From the NCBI GenBank assembly GCA_964342825.1, contig CAYFHO010000009.1, forward strand, positions 1-64,000: a DNA stretch of 64,000 bases, given 5' to 3'. Positions 1 through 9,257 of this stretch are shown one piece after another. The notes under the pieces are model-generated. The model ran no database searches, was not told the origin of the DNA, and worked only from the letters and a program-made list of their open reading frames with translations. Within the stretch, counting starts at the first letter, position 1. Each line of letters starts with the position of its first letter. Source of the DNA: AAA164-E04 sp964342825 (GTDB lineage Bacteria; Verrucomicrobiota; Verrucomicrobiia; Limisphaerales; AAA164-E04). The position numbers and the translations under genes were made by a program.

Positions 1-796
1 TGATGTTATGGCGGGCGGCCTTGGAGGGGTAGCGATTCATTTGGGCATCCTTTGAAGATTTTGCAAAATTTGCTATTTCGTATTGCTGGAACCCATGAGA
101 AGCAGCATGATCCACCAGAGTCACATACATTTGATCTGCAAGATCTTCGTCCACGTCAAATTCACCTGCTTTGAGTTGTTGATACAACGCTGTGTCTTCT
201 TCGTAGATGACTTCATAACAGGATAGATGATCACTTTCCATGGAGGTAATCTCACTTAATGTGGATTGCCATTGCTCCATCGTCTGTGAAGGGATCGCAA
301 ACATCAGATCAAGATTGATGTTCTCAAATCCTGCTGAGCGAAGAATATCGTAGGACTTGAATACCTGCTCCCTGCTGTGGATACGTCCAAGTCTGTTTAA
401 GAGATCAGAGTCGAGCGATTGAACTCCCATCGAGATTCGGTTGACCCCGAACTCTTTGAGTAGTTTTGCCTTTTCCACAGAAACAGTGGCCGGATTACAC
501 TCTACAGTCCATTCATAGATTGGGTGCCAGTTTCGATCTCTGATTAAGGTCAGGATCTTTTCCAGTTGCTTGATTGGAAGCAGTGAAGGTGTTCCGCCTC
601 CGAAGAAAATGGTATCAGGATCCAGTCGATCACCAATCATCTGAAGCTCCTTGCAGACTGCTTCAGTGTAGCCTTGGACTACATCGGCATTGAGGAGCTC
701 AGAATAGAACGCGCAATACTCGCATTTGTGCGAGCAGAAGGGAACATGAACGTAGAGGGATCGAATCGGAACACACTCCCGACCGGGTTTGCTCAT
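1..796 (-). CDS. hemW: HemW-like radical SAM protein (3' end outside window)
   Basis: The 265 visible residues start at an ATG and run off the left edge without a stop. A radical SAM cluster motif C21-x3-C25-x2-C28 is followed by Ala-Phe rather than another Cys, which is the HemW pattern; true HemN coproporphyrinogen dehydrogenases have CxxxCxxCxC. A GGGTPS segment near residue 65 and a late YEIANFA segment are also HemW-like. Known family role: haem-binding chaperone that inserts haem into respiratory proteins, often misannotated as coproporphyrinogen III oxidase. The gene lies downstream of the cold-shock gene on the same strand with a 54-bp gap. No strong ribosome-binding site is visible at this start. 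Confidence 0.88.
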   Translation of the reverse strand, partial: MSKPGRECVPIRSLYVHVPFCSHKCEYCAFYSELLNADVVQGYTEAVCKELQMIGDRLDPDTIFFGGGTPSLLPIKQLEKILTLIRDRNWHPIYEWTVECNPATVSVEKAKLLKEFGVNRISMGVQSLDSDLLNRLGRIHSREQVFKSYDILRSAGFENINLDLMFAIPSQTMEQWQSTLSEITSMESDHLSCYEVIYEEDTALYQQLKAGEFDVDEDLADQMYVTLVDHAASHGFQQYEIANFAKSSKDAQMNRYPSKAARHNI

Positions 797-850
797 GTCA
801 TGTTAAATGGCAACAGGTATTGACTGAATGGATATACGCGAAAAGGATGA

Positions 851-1063
851 CTACATCATCAGTCCGCGCTGGACATTCTGGGCTTTCAGTCCCTTGTCAC
901 CCTGAATGAGTTCGAAGTTTACCACTTCCCCCTCGTTGAGAGTTTTGAACCCGTCACCGCTGATGGCACTGTGATGAACGAAGATGTCCTCTCCAGATGC
1001 GTCTTGTACGATGAATCCAAAACCTTTTTTATTATCAAACCATTTAACACGACCGCTCGCCAT
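851..1063 (-). CDS. csp: cold-shock domain protein (CspA family)
   Basis: A 70-residue single cold-shock domain. RNP1 (KGFGFI, residues 13-18) and RNP2 (DIFVHH, residues 26-31) are intact, and the length is normal for CspA-type proteins. The family binds single-stranded RNA and DNA and melts mRNA secondary structure in the cytoplasm; it can serve cold adaptation or constitutive RNA chaperoning, and the sequence does not say which. An AGGAGA Shine-Dalgarno (complement of 1072-1077) sits 8 nt before the ATG. The upstream 227 bp up to the tRNA gene has no other gene and is AT-rich, so a long leader is possible, as in many csp genes. Confidence 0.95.
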   Translation of the reverse strand: MASGRVKWFDNKKGFGFIVQDASGEDIFVHHSAISGDGFKTLNEGEVVNFELIQGDKGLKAQNVQRGLMM

Positions 1064-1071
1064 ATGAAAAA

Positions 1072-1077
1072 TCTCCT
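1072..1077 (-). promoter_or_regulatory. ribosome-binding site of the cold-shock gene
   Basis: AGGAGA on the minus strand, 8 nt upstream of the ATG at 1063. It is one of the clearest Shine-Dalgarno sequences in a window where many genes lack one, which fits a highly translated gene. Confidence 0.75.
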
Positions 1078-1290
1078 ACTCCAAAAAAATTAAAATCCAG
1101 TAATAAAAATCTCGAATTCCTAATCCAAAACAAAAACCACCAGTCACAAAGCATTACATGCGATGTGCACCCAAGTTTTTCCATGATCAGGATTGATGGG
1201 AGATTAAAGAATGGAAATGCACCGTCAAGAGATACTTTGCTCAAAAATAATAACTAGTGCTTAAGAATGGGATTGAATGAATTTGGAGAG

Positions 1291-1378
1291 TGGTGCGGCT
1301 AGCAGGACTTGAACCTGCACGGGATATTATCCCACTACCACCTCAAGGTAGCGCGTCTGCCAATTCCGCCATAGCCGC
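1291..1378 (-). tRNA. tRNA-Leu (anticodon GAG)
   Basis: An 88-nt class II tRNA with CCA encoded. Acceptor strands GCGGCTA and TAGCCGC pair over 7 bp and are followed by A73 and CCA. The D-arm has the usual leucine pattern, the anticodon stem CTACC/GGTAG encloses the loop TTGAGGT (anticodon GAG at 1342-1344, reads CUU/CUC), and a long variable arm with a GGGATAATATCCC hairpin is present. The T-arm carries GGTTCAAGTCC. The gene is isolated between der (divergent) and the cold-shock gene. Confidence 0.96.
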
Positions 1379-1508
1379 GCGGAAGAAGAGGATTGGTATA
1401 CGATACCGATGTCGGGTGCAAGTGGTTTTTTGTGTTTTAAGTTCTTCTGTTTTTTGAGTGCTTTGGATTTGCCTTCCACGATGCCCGAGGTTTGGTCATA
1501 TTAACGAC

Positions 1509-3110
1509 ATGTCGCAAGTTATTGCCATCGTCGGACGTCCGAATGTGGGGAAGTCCGCCCTTTTTAACCGCATCGTCCGCAAGAGAATTGCTATCGTTCA
1601 CGATGAACCTGGTGTCACTCGAGATCGAGTGTTGGTTGATGCTGAATGGCGCGGACGCCCATTTACCCTTGTGGATACCGGGGGGATCGGATTACGGCGC
1701 GGGGAGAAGAGTGCGGATGTGATTACCGGCGCAGCGATGGACCAGGTAGAACTGGCTTTAGAGTCTGCCTCTGTGATTCTATTTGTGGTCAATATTCAGG
1801 AAGGACTGATGCCTTTGGATTATGAAGTTTCCAGCAAACTTCATGCATCCGGCAAGACGATCCTGCTCGTTGCGAATAAGGCGGATCACGCGGGATTCGA
1901 TCCGGAAGCCGAAGTGCTGAATGAATTGGGTTTTGAGGATATTTTTCCTGTCTCAGCCATTCACGGTCGAGGGATGGACAATTTGATGAAGAAGGCCATC
2001 GGATCTTTACCGCTTGATGAGCATCCAGCTGTGAGCCCGATTGCCACCGAGGAATCAAAAGACAATTCAGATCTTCAAGTAGAGCCACTTAAATTGGCGA
2101 TTGTGGGGCGGCCGAATGTGGGTAAATCGAGCATCATTAATTCCTTTGCCAATTCGGACCGTGTGATCGTGAGTCCTATCGCCGGGACCACCCGAGATTC
2201 GGTTGATGTCCCCATTGAGATAGAGGCAGAAGGAAAGCGCCATGCATATGTTCTGATTGATACAGCGGGTATTCGGAAAAAGCGTCGTATCGATGATTCT
2301 GTGGAATTTTTCAGTGTGAAGAGGGCTGAAGATTCCATTGAGAGATGTGACATTGCAGTCCACGTCATGGACGCTCAATGCGGAGTAACCATGCAGGACA
2401 AAAAGATCGGGGGTAAAATTTCTGAAGCTAAAAAAGCCTGCATCCTTGTGGTGAACAAATGGGACCTTTATGAAAAATCTGTTGAAGCCGCTCGTGAAGA
2501 AATCCACGAATCGCCAGATAAAATGCGAAGTAAATCCTCCTGGCTGACGACGTTGAGCGACTTCGGAGAGTGGGTTCAGAAACAGCTGTTTTTCCTGGAT
2601 TATGCACCAGTGATCTTCACTAGTGCTCAATCAGGTTTCCATTTGGATCGTTTACTTGAAGCCATCCGTTTTGTGGCCGGTCAATTGAAGCAAAAAATTC
2701 CAACGTCTTTGCTCAATCGAACGATTCAGGATGCGGTATCGGAAAGACAGCCCGTTTCCAAGCAAGGGACCCGTTTGAAATTTTATTATGCCACACAAGT
2801 GAAGCTGTCGCCCCCAACTTTTCGATTGTTTGTTAATCGCAGGGACTTGTTTACCGATCAGTATGCCAAGTATTTGGGAGGGCGCATACGGAAGGCATTT
2901 GGATATGAAGGATGTCCGATCATTTTTGAACCACGTAATCGTCCTAAAAAGGTAGAATCCATACGCGGAGCACGAAAGATAAGGCCCACGAAAAAGAAGA
3001 TTGAAGAACCCAAAAAAACAAGATCGAAGCACCCCACAAAAAGAAAACAGTCCAAGAGACCTGTACCTGCTTCCAGAAAAGCCAAGGCAGCGAGAAAGGC
3101 AGCGAAATGA
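1509..3110 (+). CDS. der: GTPase Der (EngA), ribosome assembly
   Basis: A double-GTPase of 533 residues. Two complete G domains each carry GRPNVGKS, a DTGG or DTAG switch and an NKxD motif (NKAD, then NKWD), followed by the KH-like C-terminal domain. Der is an essential GTPase for 50S subunit maturation. The start is taken as the ATG at 1509, because MSQVIAIVGRPNVGKS places the P-loop at residues 9-16 as in other Der proteins; an upstream GTG at 1458 would add 17 unsupported residues. The last 60 or so residues are a Lys/Arg-rich tail beyond the usual family length (about 440-490). It is divergent from the tRNA-Leu gene. Confidence 0.97.
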   Translation: MSQVIAIVGRPNVGKSALFNRIVRKRIAIVHDEPGVTRDRVLVDAEWRGRPFTLVDTGGIGLRRGEKSADVITGAAMDQVELALESASVILFVVNIQEGLMPLDYEVSSKLHASGKTILLVANKADHAGFDPEAEVLNELGFEDIFPVSAIHGRGMDNLMKKAIGSLPLDEHPAVSPIATEESKDNSDLQVEPLKLAIVGRPNVGKSSIINSFANSDRVIVSPIAGTTRDSVDVPIEIEAEGKRHAYVLIDTAGIRKKRRIDDSVEFFSVKRAEDSIERCDIAVHVMDAQCGVTMQDKKIGGKISEAKKACILVVNKWDLYEKSVEAAREEIHESPDKMRSKSSWLTTLSDFGEWVQKQLFFLDYAPVIFTSAQSGFHLDRLLEAIRFVAGQLKQKIPTSLLNRTIQDAVSERQPVSKQGTRLKFYYATQVKLSPPTFRLFVNRRDLFTDQYAKYLGGRIRKAFGYEGCPIIFEPRNRPKKVESIRGARKIRPTKKKIEEPKKTRSKHPTKRKQSKRPVPASRKAKAARKAAK

Positions 3111-3257
3111 TGTTTGCATTAGGTCAATCACCTCGAATTTAAATGCTTTATAGTTCATTCAAAACGAGCCATTGCTTTTTAAAATAAGGACCCAATGAAC
3201 TTGAACTGAAAGTCACCTGGATTTAGAAGGTGGTTCATCTATCATCGACTGAGACTT

Positions 3258-3470
3258 ATGAAAAACAACGCCACCGTAGCTTCCTTTGTTTTAGGTATTT
3301 CACTTGTCATCTCCTCGGGATTGATTGCATCCGCCATCAAGTCCTATGGTAAAAGCCTGGAAAAGGCTGCTTCAGTGAAAAGAACCCCCTCCATTCACAT
3401 CCCATCCAGCTTGGACATAGACTTCAGTGGCGGCAACCGACCCGTCCGAATAGACATTACCGAAAAATAA
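3258..3470 (+). CDS. small hypothetical membrane-anchored protein
   Basis: A 70-residue ORF with one hydrophobic segment (about residues 8-26), which could be a transmembrane anchor or an uncleaved signal, followed by a basic stretch and a polar tail. No recognised domain. It stands alone 147 bp after der and is convergent with the DUF1552 gene, ending about 48 bp from it. There is no clear Shine-Dalgarno. The hydrophobic N-terminus next to a lysine-rich segment gives a plausible topology (N-out or signal anchor), but function is unknown and it could be a chance ORF. Confidence 0.5.
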   Translation: MKNNATVASFVLGISLVISSGLIASAIKSYGKSLEKAASVKRTPSIHIPSSLDIDFSGGNRPVRIDITEK

Positions 3471-3518
3471 TCAAATTGCCTGAACTGAAAACGGTGAACC
3501 GCGTCTGGTTCCACCGAA

Positions 3519-4859
3519 TCAACTCAGGCACAGTGGGCTATCTTGAGAGTATTTCGCCGTACCGAAACTGGTCAATTCTTGATGTCCCAAGCCATGGGCA
3601 AGAGACAACCACAATAAATTATGGGGAGCACCGTTAAAATCCAATGCCCTACCCGTTTTGAATCCTGCACCGCCACCAATTAGGACGAAGGGGATGTTGG
3701 ATAAAGTATGTGAATTGCCTTTACCCAGCTCATTCAGCCACACAATCTGGGTGTGATCCAGCATACTGCCTCCCCTCCCCCCTGGTTCAGGTGTCTCGGC
3801 AAGGCGTTGCGCCAGGTAGGCCAATTCAGAAGCGAACCAGAAGTTGATGCGCCTTAGTTTGTCTTTCGCATCTTCATTGCTGTCGGGTTCATGTGAGAGA
3901 GAATGATGACCTTCCTGGATATCCAGCCACCTCATGCGAGCTTGCCCCACCGATCTCATATACTGAAGTGAGGCTACTCTCGCCATGTCGTTGGCAAGCG
4001 CATTGACAAGCAGGTCAATTTGCATCCGACTGATTTCCGGAGTGTTGTCATTAACCAGCTCAATGTCTGGATCAATTTCTGGTTCGGGGTGTACTAAATC
4101 ACTTTGCGCTTCTGCTGCAGCAATGTCAGTTTCCAGTTTGCGGACCATTTCCATGTGTTCTTCCAGTAGTCGCTTATCTTCTGGGCTTAGTTTCTTGGAA
4201 ACTTTCCTTAAATCCGCACGAACATGGTCCAATACGCTGGATAAATGTTTACGATCTTGAGCCCCACCATATAGTTTCTCGAACATTTGACCGGGGTCGT
4301 CGATGGGGGCGACGGGTTTGTTGCTACCGGCATAGCACATACGAGTCCACGGATCGGCTCGATTCGGCACAGCGACTCCAAATTCGAGGGAACCAAAGCG
4401 TGTACGACTTGAGGGCTGGGACTGGAAGTGATTCTTGATCTCCTGGTCAATGGATATTCCTCCTGCCCATCCTGCCGGAGAATCACTGCCACCTTGGATA
4501 TTTCCCGGAAGGAGTTCGGTGGCAGTCAAGAGGCAAGACATGCCTCTCATGTGATTGTCTCCATCCCCTCGGATTTTGTTATGAACACCTTTCAGAATCA
4601 GCATCCGGTCGGAGAAAGCCTCGAGTGGTTTGAGAATTGAATTGAGTTTTAATGGAACCTCATCCCCAAACTGATCAGGCCAGAACTCCTCAGGCAGGGT
4701 GCCATTCGGCGAAAACATGACAATCAGGCGTTTCGGTGCATCCTGAGTTACGGCTTGAGAAGCCTTTAAACTTGGGAGTCCTGATATGAACGGGAGCGAA
4801 GCTGCCCCGAGTCCGAGTTCACGAAGAAATTGCCTGCGATTGTGCATGAGGTTAGGCAT
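3519..4859 (-). CDS. Tat-exported DUF1552 family protein
   Basis: 446 residues with a twin-arginine signal at the N-terminus (NRRQFLRELG at about residues 7-16), then a hydrophobic stretch ending near residue 34. The remainder matches the DUF1552 family, which is abundant in Planctomycetes and Verrucomicrobia and almost always encoded next to DUF1592-type cytochrome proteins, as here (8-bp gap to the upstream gene). The fold is thought to be related to sulfatases/alkaline phosphatases, but biochemical function is unknown. A second in-frame Met (residue 5, position 4847) could be the real start and would put the RR motif closer to the N-terminus. Likely periplasmic. Confidence 0.88.
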   Translation of the reverse strand: MPNLMHNRRQFLRELGLGAASLPFISGLPSLKASQAVTQDAPKRLIVMFSPNGTLPEEFWPDQFGDEVPLKLNSILKPLEAFSDRMLILKGVHNKIRGDGDNHMRGMSCLLTATELLPGNIQGGSDSPAGWAGGISIDQEIKNHFQSQPSSRTRFGSLEFGVAVPNRADPWTRMCYAGSNKPVAPIDDPGQMFEKLYGGAQDRKHLSSVLDHVRADLRKVSKKLSPEDKRLLEEHMEMVRKLETDIAAAEAQSDLVHPEPEIDPDIELVNDNTPEISRMQIDLLVNALANDMARVASLQYMRSVGQARMRWLDIQEGHHSLSHEPDSNEDAKDKLRRINFWFASELAYLAQRLAETPEPGGRGGSMLDHTQIVWLNELGKGNSHTLSNIPFVLIGGGAGFKTGRALDFNGAPHNLLWLSLAHGLGHQELTSFGTAKYSQDSPLCLS

Positions 4860-4867
4860 GGGGTTAT

Positions 4868-7303
4868 TTAGGTTTTGGGTTCGAAGCTCAAATCAAAGGT
4901 CGTTGCCAATTCGGCAATCTGAGCGAGCAACTTGTGAATATTAAAATCGTCTTTCTCGAATTGCAACCTCAAGGTTTGAAGTGCGGTTGGTTCAAATGCT
5001 GCAGGAGGTTGTTTGACAAAATGGTGAAATAGCTGGGAGATGAATGCGGTGTGAGCGGATTCATTGTTAACGGCAAACTCCGCGATATCGCGCGCGCGCT
5101 TCACTTCGACGCTCTCACCATCCTCGGTGAGATATTCACTCAATGTGTCCACCGGTTTCTCTTTCTCATGAGTTCTCCATCTTCCGACTGCATCAAAGTT
5201 TTCCAACGCAAACCCAAGGGGATTGATGATGGAATGGCACGCCATGCAGGCCGTGTCGCTGGTGAGTTGGGTTACTTTCTCACGCATCGTGATGTCTTCA
5301 GGAAAATCGCTATCTTTGAAGGCGACTGCCATCGGAGGTGGATTCAATGCTCGTCCCACGATGTTCCTTGTCAAAAACACACCCCGGTGAATTGGAGAAG
5401 TATTGTTGTGATATGCCAAGGCACTCAGGAGGTAAGGATGTGTCAGGATGCCTGATCTTTGCTCTTCGGGAAATGTGACCTTCACAAATTCGTTTCCCAC
5501 AGACTCCTCGGAATGATTCTCCGATGGATTCTCAAAATAGAAATCTTTAAGAAATGGATTCAGCATTAAGTGATCTGCCAGCAGTAACTGTCGGTAATCG
5601 GAGGATTCGCTCCATACTATTTCTTCAATGAAAAGATCCAAAGATTTCCTTAAATCCACAATCAGTGTTTCATCGAAATCTGGAAACATTTTTTCATCCT
5701 TATTCAAGTCACGCTCCTCAATTTCAAGCCAGCGATTAAAAAACGAACGTACTTTCGCTTTGGTCAGGGGGTGATGCATCATCCTCTGAATCTGCGAGAA
5801 TATCTGTTCCCTGGTCGATAATTCCTTATTTGCAGCAGCTTCCAAAAGAATTTGATCCGGCATGGAATCCCATAAAGTTAGTGCCAGTCGGGATGCGATT
5901 TGGTGGGCGTTGGGTGGGTTTTCCCCTGAGTCCCAGGGAGTATACAAGAAGGAAGGTGAAATTAAGGCCAGCATCACTCCTCTTCTCACCGCGATTTCTG
6001 GATTTTCCGCCTCTGCGAACAATGCGTGTCGATAGAGTAAATCCTCATCCTCGCTTAAAGTTCGACGAAAAGCCAACTGGGCAAATCGAGGTAAAAAGTT
6101 CTGAAGTTTGGCGGTTCTGTTTTTATCTCCCGCGTTGTAACCTGCCAGTAAAGGCAAGCGTCCCACGATTTCAGAGGCGGTTTTAACTGCCGCTTGTGTC
6201 GCAGCTTCAAACCAACTCCATGAAACCGAACTTCCTCTTTCATAACCCAAACTTCGGTCATCGGCAGGAAAAGAAGTCTCCACAACGAAGGTTCGTGGGG
6301 GTCTGTGAGTTCTTAGGGTTTCCTGATCCATGACCCGCCAAATCCCGTGCGGTTTTCTCCATTCCAATTTGATCGAGCCAGTCTTTTCGAGATATTTGAA
6401 ATACTCAAGGCGGATGGGATAATACCTTCCACCCAGTAAATAAACCCTCGCATCGAGTGTGCGCATTTCACCGGAACTAACCCATCCGTCAATCAGCGCC
6501 TGCTGGCCTGCCACGGAACTGTCGTCTCTCAGTTTCCCTCTGGCTCGCCCGGGGTCGTTGTTGACATATAATCGTGCCCCATTTTGCGTGGAAACGCGAA
6601 ACTCGTAATAACCAGTTGATTCAGCAAACATGCCGCCCTCCCAAATGATGGCAAATTGGTCAGGTTCAATATCTTTTTGCGGGCTTCCTTCCTTGAAATC
6701 AAAATCGATTCGGCTGTCAACACGTTCCAGTTTCTGCTCGTTAGCCTTGTTCATGCCCTTCGATTGAAAATAGGTGCCCTTTAATCCGGGTTCCCCCGAC
6801 TTGGAGGCCTTCAGCAAATGGTCTACTGGCTGTTTCCCGTTCACGGCAGGAGTCAGCATGGCCAACAAATCAGCCACCGAATTTTGATATTGCGGAACTG
6901 TCAACCTGGCCATTTCGATACGTGGAGCAATGCCCATTTTATGTCGTGCCTCGGCGGAATAGAAGGCATTGAAAACGTAGTAAGATACGGCGGAGGCTTC
7001 TTCACCAACACAGAGGTCCGGATCGTCCTCAGGCATGGTTCTCACAATGCGCCTTGTCAGGCTTTTCAGAGATCGGTCACCGTAAAGTGGCTCATCATAC
7101 TCATCTTCAACTCCTTCTCCCTGATCGCCATGGCAACTGGCACACTGGTCGTTGTAAATTTTTTGACCTTTGAGAAAAAGTTCTTCTTCAGTGCCATTAT
7201 CTTGATGAGCCAAAAGAGCAGGAAAGTAGATGGATATGGCGCAGAGAGCTGCCGTCAGTCTCTGAAAATACTTAAAATTCGATGTGGAACAGATCAAGTT
7301 CAT
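4868..7303 (-). CDS. DUF1592/DUF1588/DUF1585-type cytochrome protein with PA14 domain
   Basis: 811 residues from the ATG at 7303; the same frame could open at a TTG at 7369, but the ATG gives a clean signal peptide. After the signal is a haem c site C54-x2-C57-H58, then a PA14-like beta domain (about residues 190-330), then the DUF1592-DUF1588-DUF1585 block with a second CMACH haem-like motif near residue 690. These modules define the large PVC surface/periplasmic cytochrome family. The family probably acts in redox-linked polysaccharide or aromatic breakdown, although no reaction is established. The PA14 domain suggests carbohydrate binding. It forms a two-gene operon with the DUF1552 gene and is divergent from the sulfatase (108 bp). 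Confidence 0.88.
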   Translation of the reverse strand: MNLICSTSNFKYFQRLTAALCAISIYFPALLAHQDNGTEEELFLKGQKIYNDQCASCHGDQGEGVEDEYDEPLYGDRSLKSLTRRIVRTMPEDDPDLCVGEEASAVSYYVFNAFYSAEARHKMGIAPRIEMARLTVPQYQNSVADLLAMLTPAVNGKQPVDHLLKASKSGEPGLKGTYFQSKGMNKANEQKLERVDSRIDFDFKEGSPQKDIEPDQFAIIWEGGMFAESTGYYEFRVSTQNGARLYVNNDPGRARGKLRDDSSVAGQQALIDGWVSSGEMRTLDARVYLLGGRYYPIRLEYFKYLEKTGSIKLEWRKPHGIWRVMDQETLRTHRPPRTFVVETSFPADDRSLGYERGSSVSWSWFEAATQAAVKTASEIVGRLPLLAGYNAGDKNRTAKLQNFLPRFAQLAFRRTLSEDEDLLYRHALFAEAENPEIAVRRGVMLALISPSFLYTPWDSGENPPNAHQIASRLALTLWDSMPDQILLEAAANKELSTREQIFSQIQRMMHHPLTKAKVRSFFNRWLEIEERDLNKDEKMFPDFDETLIVDLRKSLDLFIEEIVWSESSDYRQLLLADHLMLNPFLKDFYFENPSENHSEESVGNEFVKVTFPEEQRSGILTHPYLLSALAYHNNTSPIHRGVFLTRNIVGRALNPPPMAVAFKDSDFPEDITMREKVTQLTSDTACMACHSIINPLGFALENFDAVGRWRTHEKEKPVDTLSEYLTEDGESVEVKRARDIAEFAVNNESAHTAFISQLFHHFVKQPPAAFEPTALQTLRLQFEKDDFNIHKLLAQIAELATTFDLSFEPKT

Positions 7304-7411
7304 GATTTTCGTATCTGGTTCAAAAATATCACGATCCTTGAATGGCTGCAAACCTTCGAAACTTTTCAAGTCGCCTTCATTTTGATAAGGGTGTCATGAA
7401 CGATCAAGATT

Positions 7412-9199
7412 ATGATTTCATTTGCCCCCCTACACTCGGCCCTGTTGTTTTTAGCTCTATGCTTGTCAGCTCAACCTCTGATCCAAAGCCAGGAAAAATC
7501 TCAGGCTAAACCTCCAAATATCGTCGTCATATTGTCAGATGATCAAGGTTGGGGCGACTTGAGTCTTAATGGAAACAAGAATCTATCCACACCACGCATT
7601 GATTCGCTGGCCCGTGATGGAGCCATGATGGACAGTTTTTATGTCTGCCCCGTTTGCTCCCCTACCCGGGCTGAATTTCTGACGGGCAGGTATCATCCGC
7701 GTGGTGGGGTGTACAGCACATCCGCTGGAGGAGAACGATTGAACGCTGACGAGCTGACGATTGCAGAAGTATTTAAGGATGCTGGGTATGCCACTGGTGC
7801 TTTCGGGAAATGGCACAATGGCATGCAGGCTCCTTACCACCCAAACGCTCGTGGTTTTGATGAGTTTTACGGGTTTTGTTCCGGTCATTGGGGGAATTAC
7901 TTTAGTCCGCCATTGGAGCACAACGGAAGGCAGGTTCAGGGGGAAGGGTTTGTCATCGATGATTTTACTCAAAAAGCGATTTCCTTCATTGAAAAGAATA
8001 AGGATAAACCCTTTTTCTGCTACCTGCCCTACAATACTCCCCATTCTCCCATGCAAGTTCCAGATGCTTACTGGGATCGATTTAAAAACAAGGAACTGTC
8101 GCAGCGCCATATGGAGGCAGAAAAAGAAAATCTTCAACATACCAGGGCAGCTCTGGCCATGTGCGAGAATATAGACTGGAATGTTGGACGCATCCTGGAC
8201 CATTTAGATCAGCTGGCACTGAGTGACAATACGATCATCTTATACTTCTGCGATAATGGCCCGAATGGCAAGCGGTGGAATGGGCGAATGAAGGGGCGTA
8301 AGGGATCAACAGACGAAGGTGGAGTAAGGAGCCCACTTCTGATCCGATGGCCGTCAAAGATTAAACCAGGTACCGTGGTTGATGAAATTGGTGGCGCCAT
8401 CGATCTTCTCCCCACTTTAGCATCTCTAGCAGATATTAAATTAAATCCAAAAAAACCGATGGATGGGATCAATTTAAGCCCATTGCTGACAGGTGGGAAC
8501 TATGGCGGCATGGATCGTTTGATCTTTTCTCATTGGAATGGAAGGGTGAGTGTTCGTAACCAAAAGTATCGCCTGGACCATCAAGGAGGCTTGTTTGACA
8601 TCACTCAAGACAGAGAACAGGTCCATGAAATCTCGAATCAATTTCCCGATGTAACTTCCAGTCTCAAGAGGGCCGTTTCCAAATGGAGACAAGATGTCTT
8701 AAAAAATTTCCGAGATGAGATGAGACCCTTCACGGTTGGCCATCCGAAATTTCCAGTGACCCAATTGCCGGCACGTGATGCAACGGTGACCGGTGACATC
8801 AAGCGTTCCAATCGGTTTCCCAATGATTCCTACTTCACGGATTGGAAATCATCCGAGGATCAACTGACCTGGGAAATTGAAGTTCTGCAATCCGGAACCT
8901 TTGAGGTGGTTATCTACCAAACTTGTGCCACTGAAGATTTAAATGCACTTATGGAATTGGAATTTCAGGATAGTGTATTAAGGGCCAGGTTCAATGAAGT
9001 ATGGAATCCTCCTGTAAAGGGAGGGGAAAATGACCGTGTTCTTCGGCAGGAATCATACGTTAAAGATTTTCGACCTTTCAAAATGGGGCGCATTAAACTG
9101 AATAAGGCTCAAGGCACTTTGCGATTAAAGGCGATTGAACTTCCGGGTGAGAAAGCACCTGAATTCAGGTTGATGGAATTGATTCGAATTCAACCTTAA
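7412..9199 (+). CDS. secreted sulfatase (arylsulfatase family)
   Basis: 595 residues. Signal peptide about 1-27; metal-binding LSDDQGWGD at residues 41-49; active-site signature C82-S-P-T-R86, in which Cys82 would be converted to formylglycine. The sulfatase fold ends near residue 430 and is followed by roughly 150 residues predicted to be mainly beta-strand, which look like an accessory sugar-binding module. Sulfatases remove sulfate from carbohydrates or other esters and are strongly expanded in marine PVC bacteria. The substrate cannot be told from sequence. No maturase gene is in the window. The gene ends just before a strong hairpin shared with the convergent neighbour. Confidence 0.93.
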   Translation: MISFAPLHSALLFLALCLSAQPLIQSQEKSQAKPPNIVVILSDDQGWGDLSLNGNKNLSTPRIDSLARDGAMMDSFYVCPVCSPTRAEFLTGRYHPRGGVYSTSAGGERLNADELTIAEVFKDAGYATGAFGKWHNGMQAPYHPNARGFDEFYGFCSGHWGNYFSPPLEHNGRQVQGEGFVIDDFTQKAISFIEKNKDKPFFCYLPYNTPHSPMQVPDAYWDRFKNKELSQRHMEAEKENLQHTRAALAMCENIDWNVGRILDHLDQLALSDNTIILYFCDNGPNGKRWNGRMKGRKGSTDEGGVRSPLLIRWPSKIKPGTVVDEIGGAIDLLPTLASLADIKLNPKKPMDGINLSPLLTGGNYGGMDRLIFSHWNGRVSVRNQKYRLDHQGGLFDITQDREQVHEISNQFPDVTSSLKRAVSKWRQDVLKNFRDEMRPFTVGHPKFPVTQLPARDATVTGDIKRSNRFPNDSYFTDWKSSEDQLTWEIEVLQSGTFEVVIYQTCATEDLNALMELEFQDSVLRARFNEVWNPPVKGGENDRVLRQESYVKDFRPFKMGRIKLNKAQGTLRLKAIELPGEKAPEFRLMELIRIQP

Positions 9200-9211
9200 G
9201 GCACTAAAAAA

Positions 9212-9231
9212 GCCCCGGAAATTTCCGGGGC
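9212..9231. terminator. bidirectional intrinsic terminator
   Basis: A perfect 20-nt inverted repeat (GCCCCGGA-AATT-TCCGGGGC) flanked by A-rich sequence on the left and a T-rich run on the right, lying between the convergent sulfatase and dehydrogenase-azurin genes. The A and T flanks let it work in both directions. Confidence 0.9.
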
Positions 9232-9257
9232 TTTCTCTTTCTTAAAGGTTTCGTAGT

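Noticed and set aside
1044..1244. 66-residue minus-strand ORF over the cold-shock start and leader.
   Set aside because: It overlaps the start of the cold-shock gene in another frame and has no domain.
1458..1508. Upstream GTG start for Der (17 extra residues).
   Set aside because: The extra stretch is not Der-like and the ATG at 1509 gives a standard N-terminus.
2067..2630. 187-residue minus-strand ORF inside der.
   Set aside because: It lies fully within a well-conserved GTPase gene and shows no recognisable protein features.
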